Notes: generated by a model from the sequence alone, not told the origin. A stretch of 64,000 nucleotides of DNA from Microbulbifer pacificus (GCF_002959965.1 NZ_PREV01000026.1:7501-71500), one strand, 5' to 3'; counted from the stretch's first letter, positions 18,677 through 30,234 are shown. Numbers and translations are program-made.

Positions 18677-18821
18677 GTAGCTATCCTGTAGTTTCAACAC
18701 CAACCAGTCACCAGAGGCGACCGGAACATTCCGCCTCACGGCGGTATTGCAGATTTTGCCGAGACAAAAATCTGTTGCTAAATCAATGATCAGCGACCAA
18801 GGGCCAGCTGAAAGGCGGCGT

Positions 18822-18850
18822 ATTCTAATGTACCCACCCCGGTTTGTATA
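18822..18850 (-). promoter_or_regulatory. candidate sigma-70 promoter for the rpsP operon
   Basis: On the minus strand a TATACA -35-like box (18845-18850) and a TAGAAT -10-like box (18822-18827) are 17 bases apart, in the ffh-rpsP spacer. This would give a leader of about 140 nt before rpsP. The boxes match consensus at four to five of six positions; this is inference from sequence only. Confidence 0.4.
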
Positions 18851-18888
18851 GCGCGGATATACCCGCCAGAACACACCGTTAAAAACAC

Positions 18889-20307
18889 TTACTTCTTGCG
18901 GAAGCCTGGCGGCAGACCGCCACCGAGACCACCCAGTCCACCCATCCCGCCGGCGCCACCTCCGAGTCCCGGCAAACCACCGAGACCCCGCATCATCTTG
19001 CCCATACCGCCGCCTTTCATCTTCTTCATCATCTTGCTCATCTGCTTGTGCTGTTTGAGCAGGCGATTCAGGTCCTGAATCTGTGTTCCGGAGCCGGCAG
19101 TGATGCGACGCTTGCGGGAGCCGCTCAGCATGTCCGGGTTGCGGCGCTCCTCAGGCGTCATGGAACCGATGATGGCGTCCATACGACGGAACTCTTTACC
19201 CATATCCGCCTGCTGCGCTGCCTGGGCAAGCCCCCCCATACCGGGAAGCTTGTCCATCAGGGCGCCGAGACCGCCCATATTCTGCATCTGCTGCAGCTGA
19301 TCACGCAGATCCTCCAGATCGAATCCCTTACCCTTCTGCACCTTCTTGACCAGTTTTTCCGCCTTGCTGCGGTCGATCTTCTGCTCAGCCTGCTCGATCA
19401 GGGAGAGAATGTCGCCCATTCCGAGAATGCGCGATGCTATACGGTCCGGGTGGAAGGTCTCCAACGCATCGGTCTTCTCACCGACACCAATAAATTTAAT
19501 CGGTTTACCGGTGACATGACGAACCGACAGGGCCGCACCACCACGGGCATCACCGTCTGCCTTAGTCAGAATCACACCGGTCAAGGGCAACGCATCGTTA
19601 AACGCGCCGGCCGTGTTCACCGCGTCCTGACCAATCATGGCGTCAATCACGAACAGGGTTTCCGCCGGCGTCAGCTCGCTGTGAAGCTCGCGAATTTCCC
19701 CCATTAATTCATCATCAATATGCAGGCGGCCGGCCGTATCCACGATCAGCACATCGGCAAACTGTTTACGTGCGGCAGTCACAGCGCCGCGGGCAATATC
19801 CAAGGGTTTCTGATCCGGTTGCGACGGATGGAAAATAGCGCCCACCTCACCAGCCAGGGTCTCCAATTGCTTGATGGCGGCGGGGCGGTAGACGTCCGCA
19901 CTGACCACCATCACTTTTTTCTTCTCGCGCTCCTGCAGGTATTTGGCGAGTTTCGCCACACTGGTGGTTTTACCCGCCCCCTGCAAACCCGCCATCAGGA
20001 TGACCGCCGGCGGCTGCACCGCGAGGTTGAGCGGCGTGGCCGCCTCCCCCATGACCTTGACCAACTCATCCTGCACGATTTTGACAAACTGCTGCCCGGG
20101 GTTGAGCGCCTTGCTGACATGCTGCCCCACCGCCGCGGTGCGCACCTGCTGGACGAAGGCCTTGACCACCGGCAGCGCCACATCCGCCTCCAACAGCGCC
20201 TTGCGCACTTCCCGCAAGGTATCGCGGATATTGTCATCCGTCAGGCGCGCCTTGCCCGTAACTTTCTTCAGTGCCGACGACAGACGGTCGCTCAGGTTAT
20301 CGAACAT
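18889..20307 (-). CDS. ffh: signal recognition particle protein Ffh
   Basis: Ffh binds 4.5S RNA and signal sequences and delivers nascent membrane proteins to FtsY. The 472-residue product has the NG GTPase domain: P-loop [18 protein letters not shown] near residue 105, DTAGRL, and [13 protein letters not shown]. The methionine-rich M domain follows, with [15 protein letters not shown] and [11 protein letters not shown]. The tail is rich in Gly, Met and Leu. It is divergent from the YpjD-like gene, as is common in gammaproteobacteria. Confidence 0.98.
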   Translation of the reverse strand: MFDNLSDRLSSALKKVTGKARLTDDNIRDTLREVRKALLEADVALPVVKAFVQQVRTAAVGQHVSKALNPGQQFVKIVQDELVKVMGEAATPLNLAVQPPAVILMAGLQGAGKTTSVAKLAKYLQEREKKKVMVVSADVYRPAAIKQLETLAGEVGAIFHPSQPDQKPLDIARGAVTAARKQFADVLIVDTAGRLHIDDELMGEIRELHSELTPAETLFVIDAMIGQDAVNTAGAFNDALPLTGVILTKADGDARGGAALSVRHVTGKPIKFIGVGEKTDALETFHPDRIASRILGMGDILSLIEQAEQKIDRSKAEKLVKKVQKGKGFDLEDLRDQLQQMQNMGGLGALMDKLPGMGGLAQAAQQADMGKEFRRMDAIIGSMTPEERRNPDMLSGSRKRRITAGSGTQIQDLNRLLKQHKQMSKMMKKMKGGGMGKMMRGLGGLPGLGGGAGGMGGLGGLGGGLPPGFRKK

Positions 20308-20458
20308 ATCACCTTCTCAAATCGTAAAAGCCTGATGGTCCGGGTGTTACCGGCCCCCAAAAACGCGGCAGTATAGCCCAGCCGGGCTTTCCAGCACAGG
20401 CGCGCTGTGACACACTGCCCGCCCGGAACTTAATGACAAAAACGACGGATCTACCCCG

Positions 20459-21262
20459 ATGGCGGCTATGGCCCACTGGATGGCAATCGCGCTTTATGTA
20501 GCCACTACCTGTGTAGCGGCAGTATCCCTGTCTCGCCAACCTTCCGCTTCCCGGCAGCCGCTGCTGCTAGGGCTGTTTGGCTGCGCCATCGTCGCTCACG
20601 CCATCTCGCTCAAATTTACACTGCTGTCGGAACAAGGGGTCCGCTTCGACCTCGCCGCCGTGCTGTCGCTGATTACCTGTGTTGTGGCCCTGCTCCTGCT
20701 GTTTTTGTCTCTGCGTCACCGGCTCAACCTGCTGGTCCTCGCAATCGCCCCACTGGCGGCGGTAGCGGAGATGGCCGCAGTCCACACCTGGGGCGGGGTA
20801 CCGCCCCGCGCCCTGCTGTCTCCCGGCATCGCCGCGCACGCCCTGCTCTCCATATCCGCCTACTCTCTGCTTACCCTGGCAACGCTTCAGGCCATTTACC
20901 TGTATTGGCTCAATCAGCAGCTGCACAACCATCGCCCCACGGGTATCAGCCGAATGCTGCCGCCATTGCAGACCATGGAGAGTCTCCTGTTCGGTCTGAT
21001 TGCCTTTGGTCAGCTATTGCTGACGGCATCGCTGGTTACAGGCGCTCTCTTCGTTGACGACCTGTTTGCGCAGCATCTGGTCCACAAGACCATCCTGTCG
21101 ATCTTCGCCTGGATTCTCTACAGCATTCTGCTGTGGGGGCACTGGAAAAAAGGCTGGCGCGGTAACACCGCCGTGCGCTGGACACTGTCCGCCTTCGCCG
21201 TGCTGATGCTGGCGTTTTTTGGTAGCAAACTGGCACTGGAAGTCATCTTTGCCCGACACTGA
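20459..21262 (+). CDS. ypjD: CcsA/YpjD-type inner membrane protein
   Basis: This 267-residue protein has about eight hydrophobic segments and matches the YpjD branch of the CcsA/HemX cytochrome-c-assembly-like family: AVHTWGGVPPRALLSPGIAAHALLSISAYSLL carries a conserved His, and HKTILSIFAWILYSILLWGHW carries two more that may bind heme. Its biochemical role is not established. It sits divergent to ffh and upstream of the CorC-type gene, the usual neighbourhood. The start may be the ATG at 20459 or the one at 20468. Confidence 0.88.
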   Translation: MAAMAHWMAIALYVATTCVAAVSLSRQPSASRQPLLLGLFGCAIVAHAISLKFTLLSEQGVRFDLAAVLSLITCVVALLLLFLSLRHRLNLLVLAIAPLAAVAEMAAVHTWGGVPPRALLSPGIAAHALLSISAYSLLTLATLQAIYLYWLNQQLHNHRPTGISRMLPPLQTMESLLFGLIAFGQLLLTASLVTGALFVDDLFAQHLVHKTILSIFAWILYSILLWGHWKKGWRGNTAVRWTLSAFAVLMLAFFGSKLALEVIFARH

Positions 21263-21331
21263 CCGCTGTAAACTTGCGAGCACTGGCAAACTGTTCCAAT
21301 ATCGCCCCGATTCCATAAAAAGAGTTCCCCC

Positions 21332-22603
21332 TTGAACGAGATGCCCCCCGGTCTACTGTTTGCACTGATAGGCCTGCTGATAGTTATTTCCGCGTTCTTT
21401 TCCAGCTCCGAAACCAGCATGATGGCGCTGAACCGCTATCGCCTGCGCCACCAGGCCAAGAACGGTCACCGCGGTGCCAAGCGCGCGGTGGATCTGCTGT
21501 CGCGCCCAGACAAGCTGATTGGTGCGATTCTGATTGGCAACAATCTGGTTAACATTCTCGCCTCGGTCATTGCCGGTGCCGTATTCACTCGCCTGTACGG
21601 CGAGGCCGGTGTTTATTACGCCACCGCGGCACTGACGTTTGTCGTCCTCATTTTTGCCGAGGTAACTCCGAAAACCATCGCCGCCCTGCACCCGGAGAAG
21701 ATCGCTTTCCCCGCCAGTGTGATACTCCAGCCGCTGCTCTGGCTGATGGCGCCATTTGTATGGTTTGTAGGCAGCATTTCCAACGGTCTGGCGCGCCTTG
21801 TGGGCGTGGAGGCGGGAAAGGAGTCAGAGGCTGAACACCTGGCACCTGAAGAGCTCCGCACCGTGGTGTTTGAATCCGGCGCACTGTTGCCCACCAAGCA
21901 CAAAGGCATGCTGTTGAATGTGCTGGATCTGGACCAGGCTACGGTGGAGGACATCATGATCCCGCGCAATGAGGTCATCGGTCTTGATCTCGACAGCTCC
22001 GCGGAGAAAATTCTGAAGCAGCTGGCAGAAAGCAGCTATACCCGCCTTCCGGTATACCGCGGCGATATCAACCAGGTCGTGGGCATTCTGCACCTGCGTC
22101 GCGCGGCACAGATCCTGCGGGACGGGCCGGAAGCACTCACCGCGGAAACCCTGAAATCCCATCTGGACGAACCTTATTTCGTTCCCGAGGCCACCCCGTT
22201 ACCCACGCTGCTGATGAACTTCCAGCAGAAGAAACGCCGCATGGGACTGGTGGTGGATGAGTACGGCGAGGTTATGGGCATAGTGACCCTTGAGGACCTG
22301 CTGGAAGAGATTGTGGGTGACTTTACCGCAAGCCCGGTCCCCAGTGATGATGAGGAAATCGTTGCTCAGGAGGATGGCTGGTACCTCGTGGATGGCGGAA
22401 CCTCAATTCGCGAGATCAACCGCACGCTGCACTGGGAGTTGCCCACCGATGGACCGAAAACCTTCAACGGCCTGATCATGGAGCATCTGGAAAGCATCCC
22501 CGAAGGCAATATCAGCCTGTATATCCAGAGCTACCTGATCGAGATTGTGGAAGTGTCCGACAAGATGATTACCAGCGCACGGATCCGAAAAGCCCGCGGC
22601 TGA
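21332..22603 (+). CDS. HlyC/CorC family transporter (DUF21-CBS-CorC domains)
   Basis: This 423-residue protein resembles E. coli YfjD. Residues 1-190 hold the DUF21/CNNM membrane domain (four hydrophobic segments, with the SSSETSMMALNRYRLRHQAK loop). A CBS pair follows (VEDIMIPRNEVIGLD, then RMGLVVDEYGEVMGIVTLEDLLEEIVGD), and a C-terminal CorC/HlyC domain (DGWYLVDGGTSIREIN). Related proteins are linked to magnesium or cobalt efflux. The start may be TTG at 21332, which has a weak GAG site, or the ATG at 21341. It is convergent with rnhB, 28 bp apart. Confidence 0.92.
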   Translation: MNEMPPGLLFALIGLLIVISAFFSSSETSMMALNRYRLRHQAKNGHRGAKRAVDLLSRPDKLIGAILIGNNLVNILASVIAGAVFTRLYGEAGVYYATAALTFVVLIFAEVTPKTIAALHPEKIAFPASVILQPLLWLMAPFVWFVGSISNGLARLVGVEAGKESEAEHLAPEELRTVVFESGALLPTKHKGMLLNVLDLDQATVEDIMIPRNEVIGLDLDSSAEKILKQLAESSYTRLPVYRGDINQVVGILHLRRAAQILRDGPEALTAETLKSHLDEPYFVPEATPLPTLLMNFQQKKRRMGLVVDEYGEVMGIVTLEDLLEEIVGDFTASPVPSDDEEIVAQEDGWYLVDGGTSIREINRTLHWELPTDGPKTFNGLIMEHLESIPEGNISLYIQSYLIEIVEVSDKMITSARIRKARG

Positions 22604-22631
22604 TCGCGTCGAACACGGACATACAGCAGGT

Positions 22632-23246
22632 TTACACTAACGCCAGTTGCCGCTGTACTGGCGCAAAGCTTTTGCGGTGTATCGGTGTAACCCCCAGCCG
22701 CGCGAGCGCCGCCATATGCGCCTTGGTCGGATAACCCTTATGTCCGGCGAGGCCATATCCGGGATACTGCTGATCCAGCGCCACCATTTCCCTATCCCGC
22801 GTGACCTTGGCAAGAATAGAGGCCGCCGCAATCGCCGCAACCCGGTCATCCCCTTTCACCACGGTATCACAGGCGTAGTGCCAGTCCGGTTTGCGGTTAC
22901 CGTCCACCAGTACAAACTCAGGCCGCAGCGACAATTGCTCAACTGCGCGCTTCATCGCCAGCATACTCGCGTGCAGAATATTTAACCGATCAATCTCTTC
23001 CACCGTCGCACGGGCGATGGCAAAGCTCAGCGCCTTTTCACGGATTTCATCGAACAGTACTTCGCGTCTTTTTTCACTGAGTTTTTTTGAGTCCGCCAGC
23101 CCGACGATGGGGCTATCGGGATCGAGAATTACCGCCGCGGCCACCACGTCCCCGGCCAGAGGACCACGTCCCACCTCATCGACACCGGCAAGCAACACAC
23201 CCGTATACGGACACAGATAGGGAGGAAGAGACGAACTGGATTTCAT
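22632..23246 (-). CDS. rnhB: ribonuclease HII
   Basis: RNase HII removes ribonucleotides embedded in DNA and RNA primers. The 204-residue product has [15 protein letters not shown], with the metal-binding Asp-Glu pair near residue 23, and the later acidic residues in FVLVDGNRK and KVTRDREM. It closes the lpx cluster; dnaE, which often follows in other gammaproteobacteria, is absent and the next gene is convergent. Confidence 0.96.
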   Translation of the reverse strand: MKSSSSLPPYLCPYTGVLLAGVDEVGRGPLAGDVVAAAVILDPDSPIVGLADSKKLSEKRREVLFDEIREKALSFAIARATVEEIDRLNILHASMLAMKRAVEQLSLRPEFVLVDGNRKPDWHYACDTVVKGDDRVAAIAAASILAKVTRDREMVALDQQYPGYGLAGHKGYPTKAHMAALARLGVTPIHRKSFAPVQRQLALV

Positions 23247-23290
23247 GGATAGTCTACAGGTTTTACAGGTGAGCCCGTAAGGCAGGAAGG

Positions 23291-24460
23291 TTAGCCGTAC
23301 AACAACTTACACACTGCGTCCGCGGCTTTTTCCGAGGCATCGCGGCGCAGCTGCTGGTGCAGCTCGCTGAATTCTCTGCGCAATTGATCACCGAGCAATG
23401 GATCATCAAAGTAATTCAACAATGCCGCCCCCAGTGCTTCAGGCGTGGCCTCATCCTGGAGAATTTCCGGCACCAGCTCACGCTGCGCCAACAGGTTTGG
23501 CAGGGAAACCCAGGGGGTGTGCAGCATGCGCGAAAAAATTGCGTAGGTCAGCGACGCCATTTTATAGGCCACGACCATAGGTTTGTTCATCAGCATGGTT
23601 TCGAGAGTCGCAGTTCCGGATGCAATCAGTACCGCATCTGCAGCAGCCAGTGCCTGCTGGGAGTTTCCGTCAAGGACCATCAGTGGCAGCGCGTCGATAC
23701 CGGGCAATTGCGCCAGTTGCTGCTCAATCTGCGATTTGCGATCCGGGCTTGCCGCTGGCAACACGAACTTGAGATTTGGCCGACGCTGATAGCACCAGAG
23801 CGCCGCCTGTAAAAAAAGGGGCCCCAGCAGCCGAACCTCTCCACCGCGACTACCCGGCAGCAGCGCGACGACTTCATCCTCGGAGGAAAAACCGAGCACC
23901 TGTTTTGCCGCCGACACGTCGACATCCAGAGGAATATCATCGGCCAGCGGGTGTCCGACAAAGGTCACCGGCACCTTGTGCTCGCGATAAAACTCCGCCT
24001 CGAATGGCAGCAGGGTGAGCATATGGTCCACCGCGCGGGCGATTTTCTTTATCCGCCCTTGGCGCCAGGCCCACACGGAAGGGCTGACATAATGCATCGT
24101 GGGAATACCGGCGGAGCGGAGGGCCTCCTCCAACCCGAGATTAAAATCCGGCGAATCGATACCGATAAAAATATCAGGAGGGTCAGCAAGAAAGTTTTCA
24201 CGCAGGGTGCGGCGGATACGAAGTAACTCCGGCAGACGCTTCAGAGGTTCCACCAGCCCCATAACCGACAACCTTTCCATCGGGAACAGGGACTCGGCTC
24301 CCAGCGCCTGCATACGCGGACCGGCAATACCACGCACTTCCACTGCAGGAAAACGCTTCCGCAGAGCCGCAATCAACCCCGCACCGAGAATATCTCCCGA
24401 GGCCTCTCCGGCCAACATACCGATGCGCAACGTGCGCACCTCCTCAATCGAAGTGTTCAA
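23291..24460 (-). CDS. lpxB: lipid-A-disaccharide synthase
   Basis: LpxB condenses UDP-2,3-diacylglucosamine with lipid X at the inner face of the inner membrane. The 389-residue GT19 enzyme has [20 protein letters not shown] at its start, then [37 protein letters not shown] and [19 protein letters not shown]. Its start overlaps the lpxA stop by four bases, so the two are translationally coupled. Confidence 0.97.
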   Translation of the reverse strand: MNTSIEEVRTLRIGMLAGEASGDILGAGLIAALRKRFPAVEVRGIAGPRMQALGAESLFPMERLSVMGLVEPLKRLPELLRIRRTLRENFLADPPDIFIGIDSPDFNLGLEEALRSAGIPTMHYVSPSVWAWRQGRIKKIARAVDHMLTLLPFEAEFYREHKVPVTFVGHPLADDIPLDVDVSAAKQVLGFSSEDEVVALLPGSRGGEVRLLGPLFLQAALWCYQRRPNLKFVLPAASPDRKSQIEQQLAQLPGIDALPLMVLDGNSQQALAAADAVLIASGTATLETMLMNKPMVVAYKMASLTYAIFSRMLHTPWVSLPNLLAQRELVPEILQDEATPEALGAALLNYFDDPLLGDQLRREFSELHQQLRRDASEKAADAVCKLLYG

Positions 24461-25236
24461 CGGACGATGCCACGAGTGGAATTTTGCAGGGAATCGATCC
24501 AGGGCTGAATTGCCGCGGACTCCTGGCGCAACGGCTGCAGAGACTCCAGCGCCTCATCTGTTGTCAAACCACGACGGTAAACAATCTTGTAAGCGCGATT
24601 GATCAGTGCGATGTCCTCGCGGCTGAAACCGCGCCTGCGCAGTCCCTCAGCATTGATGGTCTTGGCCTCTGCAGGGTTGCCAGCCACCATCACGTAGGCG
24701 GGAACATCCTTACCGACACCACACCCCATCCCGGTAAATGCGTGTTCGCCGATCGTGCAGTACTGATGAACGAGGGTATAACCGCTAAGGATTGCCCAGT
24801 CGCCCACATGTACGTGGCCCGCAAGCGCCACGTTGTTGACGAGAATAGTATTGTTGCCGATCACGCTATCGTGGCCAATGTGTGCGTAGGCCATCAGCAG
24901 ATTGCCGTTGCCAATAGTGGTCTCACCGCGATCCTGCACGGTACCGCGGTGAATGGTAACGCCTTCACGAATGACATTGCCATCGCCAATCACCAGTGTG
25001 GTGGGCTCACCCTGGTATTTTTTATCCGGAGTGTCCTGCCCTACCGTGGCGAACTGATAAATACGATTGTTTTTGCCCAGCCGGGTCGGCCCGCTGAGCA
25101 CGACGTGCGAGGCGATCTCACACCCATCGCCGACTTCTACACCGGGCCCGATTACACTATAGGGGCCGATATGCACGCCTTCGCCAATACTCGCCGAGTC
25201 GTCGACAATGGCGGTTGGATGAATCCTGGTTTGCAT
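24457..25236 (-). CDS. lpxA: UDP-N-acetylglucosamine acyltransferase
   Basis: LpxA carries out the first acylation of lipid A synthesis. The 259-residue protein is a left-handed beta-helix of hexapeptide repeats (IHPTAIVDDSASIGEGVHIG and onward) with the catalytic His in LMAYAHIGHDSVIGN. Its C-terminal helical part includes GLRRRGFSREDIALIN. It lies between fabZ and lpxB, the standard lpxD-fabZ-lpxA-lpxB order. Confidence 0.98.
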   Translation of the reverse strand: MQTRIHPTAIVDDSASIGEGVHIGPYSVIGPGVEVGDGCEIASHVVLSGPTRLGKNNRIYQFATVGQDTPDKKYQGEPTTLVIGDGNVIREGVTIHRGTVQDRGETTIGNGNLLMAYAHIGHDSVIGNNTILVNNVALAGHVHVGDWAILSGYTLVHQYCTIGEHAFTGMGCGVGKDVPAYVMVAGNPAEAKTINAEGLRRRGFSREDIALINRAYKIVYRRGLTTDEALESLQPLRQESAAIQPWIDSLQNSTRGIVR

Positions 25237-25319
25237 TCCGTGGTTCTCTCCTCACCAGCAGGGTTGTGCGAAGTATCCTGATATGTCCGCGCAACAACCC
25301 GGATTTCACTGGCAGTGAC

Positions 25320-25757
25320 TCAGATCTTTTTCACCGCACACAGAATGTCCGCCGATGCCGCCAGCTCTCCGTCTACACTGGCTTTGCCGGCAAACTTCCA
25401 GATTCCGCGACGCTCGGAAATCACTTCAGACTCCAATTGCAGGCGATCACCCGGCACAACCTGGCGTTTGAAGCGCACATTGTCGATACCCGCGAAGAGG
25501 TACAAGTAGCCGTCCTCCGGCTTCTGCCCCAGGGTTTTAAAGCCGAGAATACCTGATACCTGAGCCAGCGCCTCCACGATCATCACTCCCGGAAAGATTG
25601 GCATTTCCGGAAAGTGGCCGTTAAACACCTCTTCGTTGATCGAAATGTTTTTATAGCCCTTGATCGACTTACCCTCTTCCAACTCAACAACACGGTCGAC
25701 CAGAAGAAAAGGATAGCGGTGCGGAAGGTATTGACGAATTTCCTGAACGTCCATCAT
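25320..25757 (-). CDS. fabZ: 3-hydroxyacyl-ACP dehydratase FabZ
   Basis: This hot-dog-fold enzyme dehydrates 3-hydroxyacyl-ACP in fatty acid elongation and competes with LpxA and LpxD for the same substrate. The 145-residue product has [14 protein letters not shown] and the active-site segment [20 protein letters not shown], with the catalytic His and Glu. It begins with two adjacent ATG codons after a GGGGA site. Confidence 0.97.
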   Translation of the reverse strand: MMDVQEIRQYLPHRYPFLLVDRVVELEEGKSIKGYKNISINEEVFNGHFPEMPIFPGVMIVEALAQVSGILGFKTLGQKPEDGYLYLFAGIDNVRFKRQVVPGDRLQLESEVISERRGIWKFAGKASVDGELAASADILCAVKKI

Positions 25758-25846
25758 GACGAATTGTCCCCAGAAACCACTTCGGGGCGCCGAACGCCCC
25801 GAATCTACTAAAAATTAAACTGTCTGCAACCGGAAGTTACCGGGCT

Positions 25847-26938
25847 TTATTCCTGCTCACCTTGCGGCGTACTTTCATCCGCTCGCCCGAGATTAGCCGC
25901 CAATGTTTTTTCAAGTTCACTCAGGCGGCGAGCCATCTGATCCAACTGCCCAAATCGCACCGCATTTCGCCGCCACGACCGGCTGTCAGAGAAAGGGGTA
26001 CCACTGGAGTATGAGCCCGCTTCATCAATGGACTTGGTCACCAGCGAACGGGCAGTAACATGGGTGTGATCCGCGATGGTGACGTGACCGACAATGCCAG
26101 CGCCACCGGCAATGGTGCAGTGCTTGCCGATAACGGCGCTGCCCGCCACTGCAGAACAGGCGGCCATGGCCGTATAGTCACCAATGCGCACATTGTGCGC
26201 GATCTGCACCATGTTGTCGATCTTGACCCCGCGACCGATCACTGTGTTGCCCAGTGCTCCGCGGTCGATACAGGTACAAGCTCCTACTTCCACCTCATCG
26301 GCAATTTCCACTCCGCCCAACTGATGGATCTTGATCCACTGCCCCTGGCTTGGTGCGAACCCGAATCCATCGGCACCGATGACGGTATTACTATGCACGG
26401 TACAGTCGGCACCGATAAAGCAGCCATGATAAACGACGACATTGGGGAAAAGCCGTGAGCGGGCGCCTATTTCACTACCCTCACCCACCACGCATCCGGG
26501 GCCAATAACAGCGGACGCCGCAACTTTGGCATGCGCCTCAATGATCACCCCCGGACCGATACACGCGGAGGGGTGCACTTCCGCGCTGGGATGAACAGAA
26601 GCGCTGGGATCTATACCGGCAGCGTACTGCGGAGTCTTGTCATAAATGGCGGTAGCGAGGGCGAATGCGTGATAGGGATTTGCCACCACTAGCGCCGTCA
26701 CCGGGCACGATTCCGCCTGCTCAGCTGTCAGCAGCACCGCGCAAGCGCGAGTGCTGGCAAGAAAGCGACGATAGTTGGCGCTCGCCAGAAAGCTGACCTC
26801 AAGGTCGTCGGCATCCTGCAACGTATTGAGACCGGTAGGCACCAGACTCTCACTGGCACCTTCCGCCAAACGCAGTTCGGCGCCCAACACTTCAGCCAGC
26901 TGGGACAGTGTTGGCTGTCCGGTCTTCAAACTGATCAC
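25847..26938 (-). CDS. lpxD: UDP-3-O-(3-hydroxymyristoyl)glucosamine N-acyltransferase
   Basis: LpxD adds the N-linked acyl chain in the third step of lipid A synthesis. The 363-residue product has an N-terminal uridine-binding domain (about 1-105), a left-handed beta-helix of hexapeptide repeats, and a C-terminal helix (RRLSELEKTLAANLGR). The active-site His is in MVQIAHNVRIGDY. The start codon is GTG at 26938, ten bases after the skp stop. Confidence 0.97.
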   Translation of the reverse strand: MISLKTGQPTLSQLAEVLGAELRLAEGASESLVPTGLNTLQDADDLEVSFLASANYRRFLASTRACAVLLTAEQAESCPVTALVVANPYHAFALATAIYDKTPQYAAGIDPSASVHPSAEVHPSACIGPGVIIEAHAKVAASAVIGPGCVVGEGSEIGARSRLFPNVVVYHGCFIGADCTVHSNTVIGADGFGFAPSQGQWIKIHQLGGVEIADEVEVGACTCIDRGALGNTVIGRGVKIDNMVQIAHNVRIGDYTAMAACSAVAGSAVIGKHCTIAGGAGIVGHVTIADHTHVTARSLVTKSIDEAGSYSSGTPFSDSRSWRRNAVRFGQLDQMARRLSELEKTLAANLGRADESTPQGEQE

Positions 26939-26948
26939 CTGCGGTAAT

Positions 26949-27464
26949 TTATTTTGCAGCGTTCAGACGCTTGACCAGTTCTTCGGTCAGGTTGGCATCG
27001 TTACCCGCGTAAACGGCAGCAGTGGCGTCCAAGACCAGATCCAGCTTGCGCTCCTTGATTACAGCTTCCAGCGCCTCTTTGGCTTTCGGCAGCAGATCTT
27101 TTTGCAGATCCTGAACCGCCTGCCCTTCAATCGCACGCAGCTTTTTAACAGTCGTTTCAAAATCGGAGCGTTTGAAGTTAATTTTGCGCTGCTCTTCAGC
27201 CCTTTTCTCTTCAGACCAGGTCACGCCATTTTTTTGCGCATCTTCTGCCATTTTCTGCACTTCCACGCGAATGCTTTCCGCAGTGTTCTGCAGTTGGGAG
27301 TACTCGGAGCTGGTCTTGAGCGCATTGATTTTCGCCGTCGCCTTTTCGGTACTCATGATCGCAGCCTGAATATTGACCACGGCCACCTTGGTTTGTGCAG
27401 ATGCCGCTCCCGCAAACATCAGACCCGCCAACAGAATTGCACTAGCTTTCACAAATTTGAACAC
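26949..27464 (-). CDS. skp: OmpH/Skp periplasmic chaperone
   Basis: Skp holds unfolded outer-membrane proteins in the periplasm and passes them to the Bam complex. The 171-residue product has a signal peptide ending near GAASA, then KVAVVNIQAAI and a long charged coiled-coil region (about 55-120) that forms the tentacles, ending with TEELVKRLNAAK. I chose the GTG at 27464 because GGAG lies eight bases upstream; the frame runs to 27509 without a better site. It sits between bamA and lpxD. Confidence 0.95.
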   Translation of the reverse strand: MFKFVKASAILLAGLMFAGAASAQTKVAVVNIQAAIMSTEKATAKINALKTSSEYSQLQNTAESIRVEVQKMAEDAQKNGVTWSEEKRAEEQRKINFKRSDFETTVKKLRAIEGQAVQDLQKDLLPKAKEALEAVIKERKLDLVLDATAAVYAGNDANLTEELVKRLNAAK

Positions 27465-27575
27465 GCTTATTCTCCGTAACTCATAAATTTCGGCGCCCTG
27501 GAGGCGCACATTATTATCAAAACAATCGGCCGCCCTGCAATAAACCCCGAGCAGAAGCGGCGATATACCCCTGGA

Positions 27576-30146
27576 TCAGAAACTGTTGCCCAGTGAGAAC
27601 TGGAACACTTCTACATCGTCGTCTTCGTTTTCACGCAGTGCCTTGGCGAGGCTAAAGGTGAGAGGACCGAAACCGGTAATCCAGGTCAGACCGATGCCAG
27701 CAGAGACATTCAGGTAATCGACGTCGATATCGTAACAGTTAAGCTGGGTGGCGCCACAGCTTGAGTCGAACACGTTACCCGCGTCGATAAAAAACGCCGA
27801 CTGCATGGAGCGCTGATCCTTCACGAATGGAATCGGGAAAATCACTTCCGCACTGCCTTCTACCAGAATGTTGCCACCAAATGGGTCGGGGCGACGCCCG
27901 GAAGATTCCGTCACCAGTTCACCGGTATCCGTATTCAACACGTAACAGCGTTTGGTTACTGCACCCTCGGCATCTACCGCACAGCTAACGTAATCGTAAA
28001 ACTCGGCCGGGGTGGAGCGCGGCCCAAGGGTATTGCGTTCAAAACCACGCACCGAGCCGAAACCACCGCCGTAGAAGTTTTCAAAGAACGGCAACTCGCC
28101 GGTGTCCCCATAGCCGTTCGCGTAACCGAGACGCGTACGCAACCGCAATGTCAGATCCTTGGTTAATGGGCGGAAATACTGCGCGGTATAGATGAACTTG
28201 TAATACTCAAGATCACCGCCAGGCAGCGCGATTTCCATGGATGCCTGTTGCGAGGCGCCGCGGGTGGCGAGGATACCGCGGTTTAAGGTTGAGCGTGCAT
28301 ACGAAGTCGTGAGCGACCAGGTATCAAACTCATCGCCGTACAGATCGACAAACCCGTCGTAATCCGTATTCAGCAGGCTGTCATCCAGCGGCATGCTCAA
28401 ATCGAGCACGACACCGTCTTCGACGGCCTGCCCGAGTTCTTCCGAAATACTCGCCAGTTCATCGAGGTCTACTTCCCCCGTTACACCACTGATCGGGCGC
28501 GGGCTGGAGACAATCTGTTGAACTGAGCTACTGTGGGTACTCAACTCCAGGTGGTTGAATCCCACATTCAGGCCGATCCGGGAAATTTCCGAAATCGGAT
28601 AACCAAAGCTCAGCCCCGCGCCATACGTGGTGGTGTTATAGCTGGACAGGTTGATCTCGGAGTAGTCACGCTCCTGGTAGAACACGTTGAAACCGCGACT
28701 GACGCCGTCGGGCGTGAAATATGGATCCGTGTAGGAAAAATTCACCACCGTCTGGTATTTGGAGGTGTTCACCCCAAAGCCAACGGATTTGCCGGTGCCC
28801 AGCCAGTTGTTTTCCTGCACATTGGCACCGAGCACCAAGCCACTGCCCTGGGCGTATCCCACGGTGCCGCCAATGGAACCAGAAGGCTGTTCTTCGACCG
28901 TGTACTCTACATCGATCTGGTCGGAAGTACCGGGTACCTCGGTCGTTTCTACCTGTACTTCCTTGAAGTAACCGAGACGCTCGAGACGCACCTTGGATTG
29001 CTCAATGCGCGCAGAGGACGCGGATGCGGATTCCATCTGCCGCATTTCGCGGCGCAACACATCGTCGGAGGTGCGGGTGTTGCCGCGGAAATTGATGCGG
29101 CGTACATAGGCGCGCTTGCCGGGATCGATAAAGAACGTGACCTTTACGGTTTTGTCTTCCTCGTTGGCCTCGGGCATCCCGTTCACTTCCGCGAAGGTAT
29201 AGCCTTCGTTGCCGAGGCGCTTGGTGATGTAGTCCGAGGTTGTCGTCATCAATACCTGAGAGAAGGTCTGCCCCTTGCGAACCAGCAACAGGCGGCGGAT
29301 CTCTTCTTCGGAAACAACAGGGTCGCCGGCCAGTTCCACATCGGAAACGGTGTAGACATCACCTTCGGTGATATTGACGGTAATGAAAACGCTCTTTTTG
29401 TCGGGACTCAGCGACACCTGGGTAGAGTCGATCTTGAATTCAAGATAACCGCGGTCGAGGTAATAGGATTCCAGACGCTCCAGGTCACCGGTAAGTTTTT
29501 CCCGAGAGTATTTGTCGTCGCTGTTCAGCCAGGACAACCAGCCAGTGGTCTGCAGCTCGAAAATTTCACCCAGTTCCTCATCCGAGAACGCCTGGTTGCC
29601 GACCACATTGATATGCTTGATGGCGGCCACGGAGCCCTCGTCCACGACCACTTTCAGTTCAACCTGATTACGCGGCAGTTCCTTGACCTCAGTTTTTACA
29701 CTGGCGCCGTAGCGGCCCTGAGCCACGTACTGGCGCTGCAGCTCCTGAGCCAGGCCTTCAAGCGTCGCGCGCTTGAAAATCTGCCCCTCCGCAAGACCGT
29801 TGTCATTCATGCCTTTCAGCAGGTCTTCCGTTTTGATCGCCTTGTTGCCGGTGATTTCAATCTTGGAGATTGCCGGGCGCTCGCGCACGGTAATCACCAG
29901 CACCCCGTTCTCACGACCAATCTGGATATCCTGAAAGTATCCGGTGCGAAACAGTGCGCGGGTCGCGCTCTGGATTTCCACACTTTCGACCTGATCGCCC
30001 ACCCGCACAGGCAGCGCCGCGAACACAGTACCGGCGGAAACCCGCTGCAGACCTTCTACGCGAATATCGTTGACCACAAACGACTGGGCGTAGGCAGTAA
30101 TTGGCAGAGCCAGGCCGAGCGAAGCCGCTTTCAGGAAGTTTTTCAT
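27576..30146 (-). CDS. bamA: outer membrane protein assembly factor BamA
   Basis: BamA is the essential insertase for outer-membrane beta-barrel proteins. The 856-residue product has a signal peptide ending near TAYAQ, five POTRA domains (about 22-420, starting [20 protein letters not shown]), and a 16-strand barrel with the loop 6 motif VRGF. It ends in Phe (SLGNSF), the usual outer-membrane signal. Cys pairs in the surface region (YVSCAVD...KRCYV and [10 protein letters not shown]) could form extracellular disulfides. Confidence 0.98.
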   Translation of the reverse strand: MKNFLKAASLGLALPITAYAQSFVVNDIRVEGLQRVSAGTVFAALPVRVGDQVESVEIQSATRALFRTGYFQDIQIGRENGVLVITVRERPAISKIEITGNKAIKTEDLLKGMNDNGLAEGQIFKRATLEGLAQELQRQYVAQGRYGASVKTEVKELPRNQVELKVVVDEGSVAAIKHINVVGNQAFSDEELGEIFELQTTGWLSWLNSDDKYSREKLTGDLERLESYYLDRGYLEFKIDSTQVSLSPDKKSVFITVNITEGDVYTVSDVELAGDPVVSEEEIRRLLLVRKGQTFSQVLMTTTSDYITKRLGNEGYTFAEVNGMPEANEEDKTVKVTFFIDPGKRAYVRRINFRGNTRTSDDVLRREMRQMESASASSARIEQSKVRLERLGYFKEVQVETTEVPGTSDQIDVEYTVEEQPSGSIGGTVGYAQGSGLVLGANVQENNWLGTGKSVGFGVNTSKYQTVVNFSYTDPYFTPDGVSRGFNVFYQERDYSEINLSSYNTTTYGAGLSFGYPISEISRIGLNVGFNHLELSTHSSSVQQIVSSPRPISGVTGEVDLDELASISEELGQAVEDGVVLDLSMPLDDSLLNTDYDGFVDLYGDEFDTWSLTTSYARSTLNRGILATRGASQQASMEIALPGGDLEYYKFIYTAQYFRPLTKDLTLRLRTRLGYANGYGDTGELPFFENFYGGGFGSVRGFERNTLGPRSTPAEFYDYVSCAVDAEGAVTKRCYVLNTDTGELVTESSGRRPDPFGGNILVEGSAEVIFPIPFVKDQRSMQSAFFIDAGNVFDSSCGATQLNCYDIDVDYLNVSAGIGLTWITGFGPLTFSLAKALRENEDDDVEVFQFSLGNSF

Positions 30147-30234
30147 CTACTAATTCCGAGTTTTTATTCGCAATTCCTGCCGGGCCTCGGGCCCGTACAA
30201 TTCTTGAGAGCCCGCAGGCACCCCGTTCAGACAT

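Noticed and set aside
18677..18874. N-terminal extension of rpsP
   Set aside because: S16 begins at [10 protein letters not shown]; the extension would translate the promoter and leader.
20005..20458. Possible 4.5S RNA or tRNA near ffh
   Set aside because: I looked for a tRNA-like or SRP RNA-like fold in the ffh-ypjD gap and found none.
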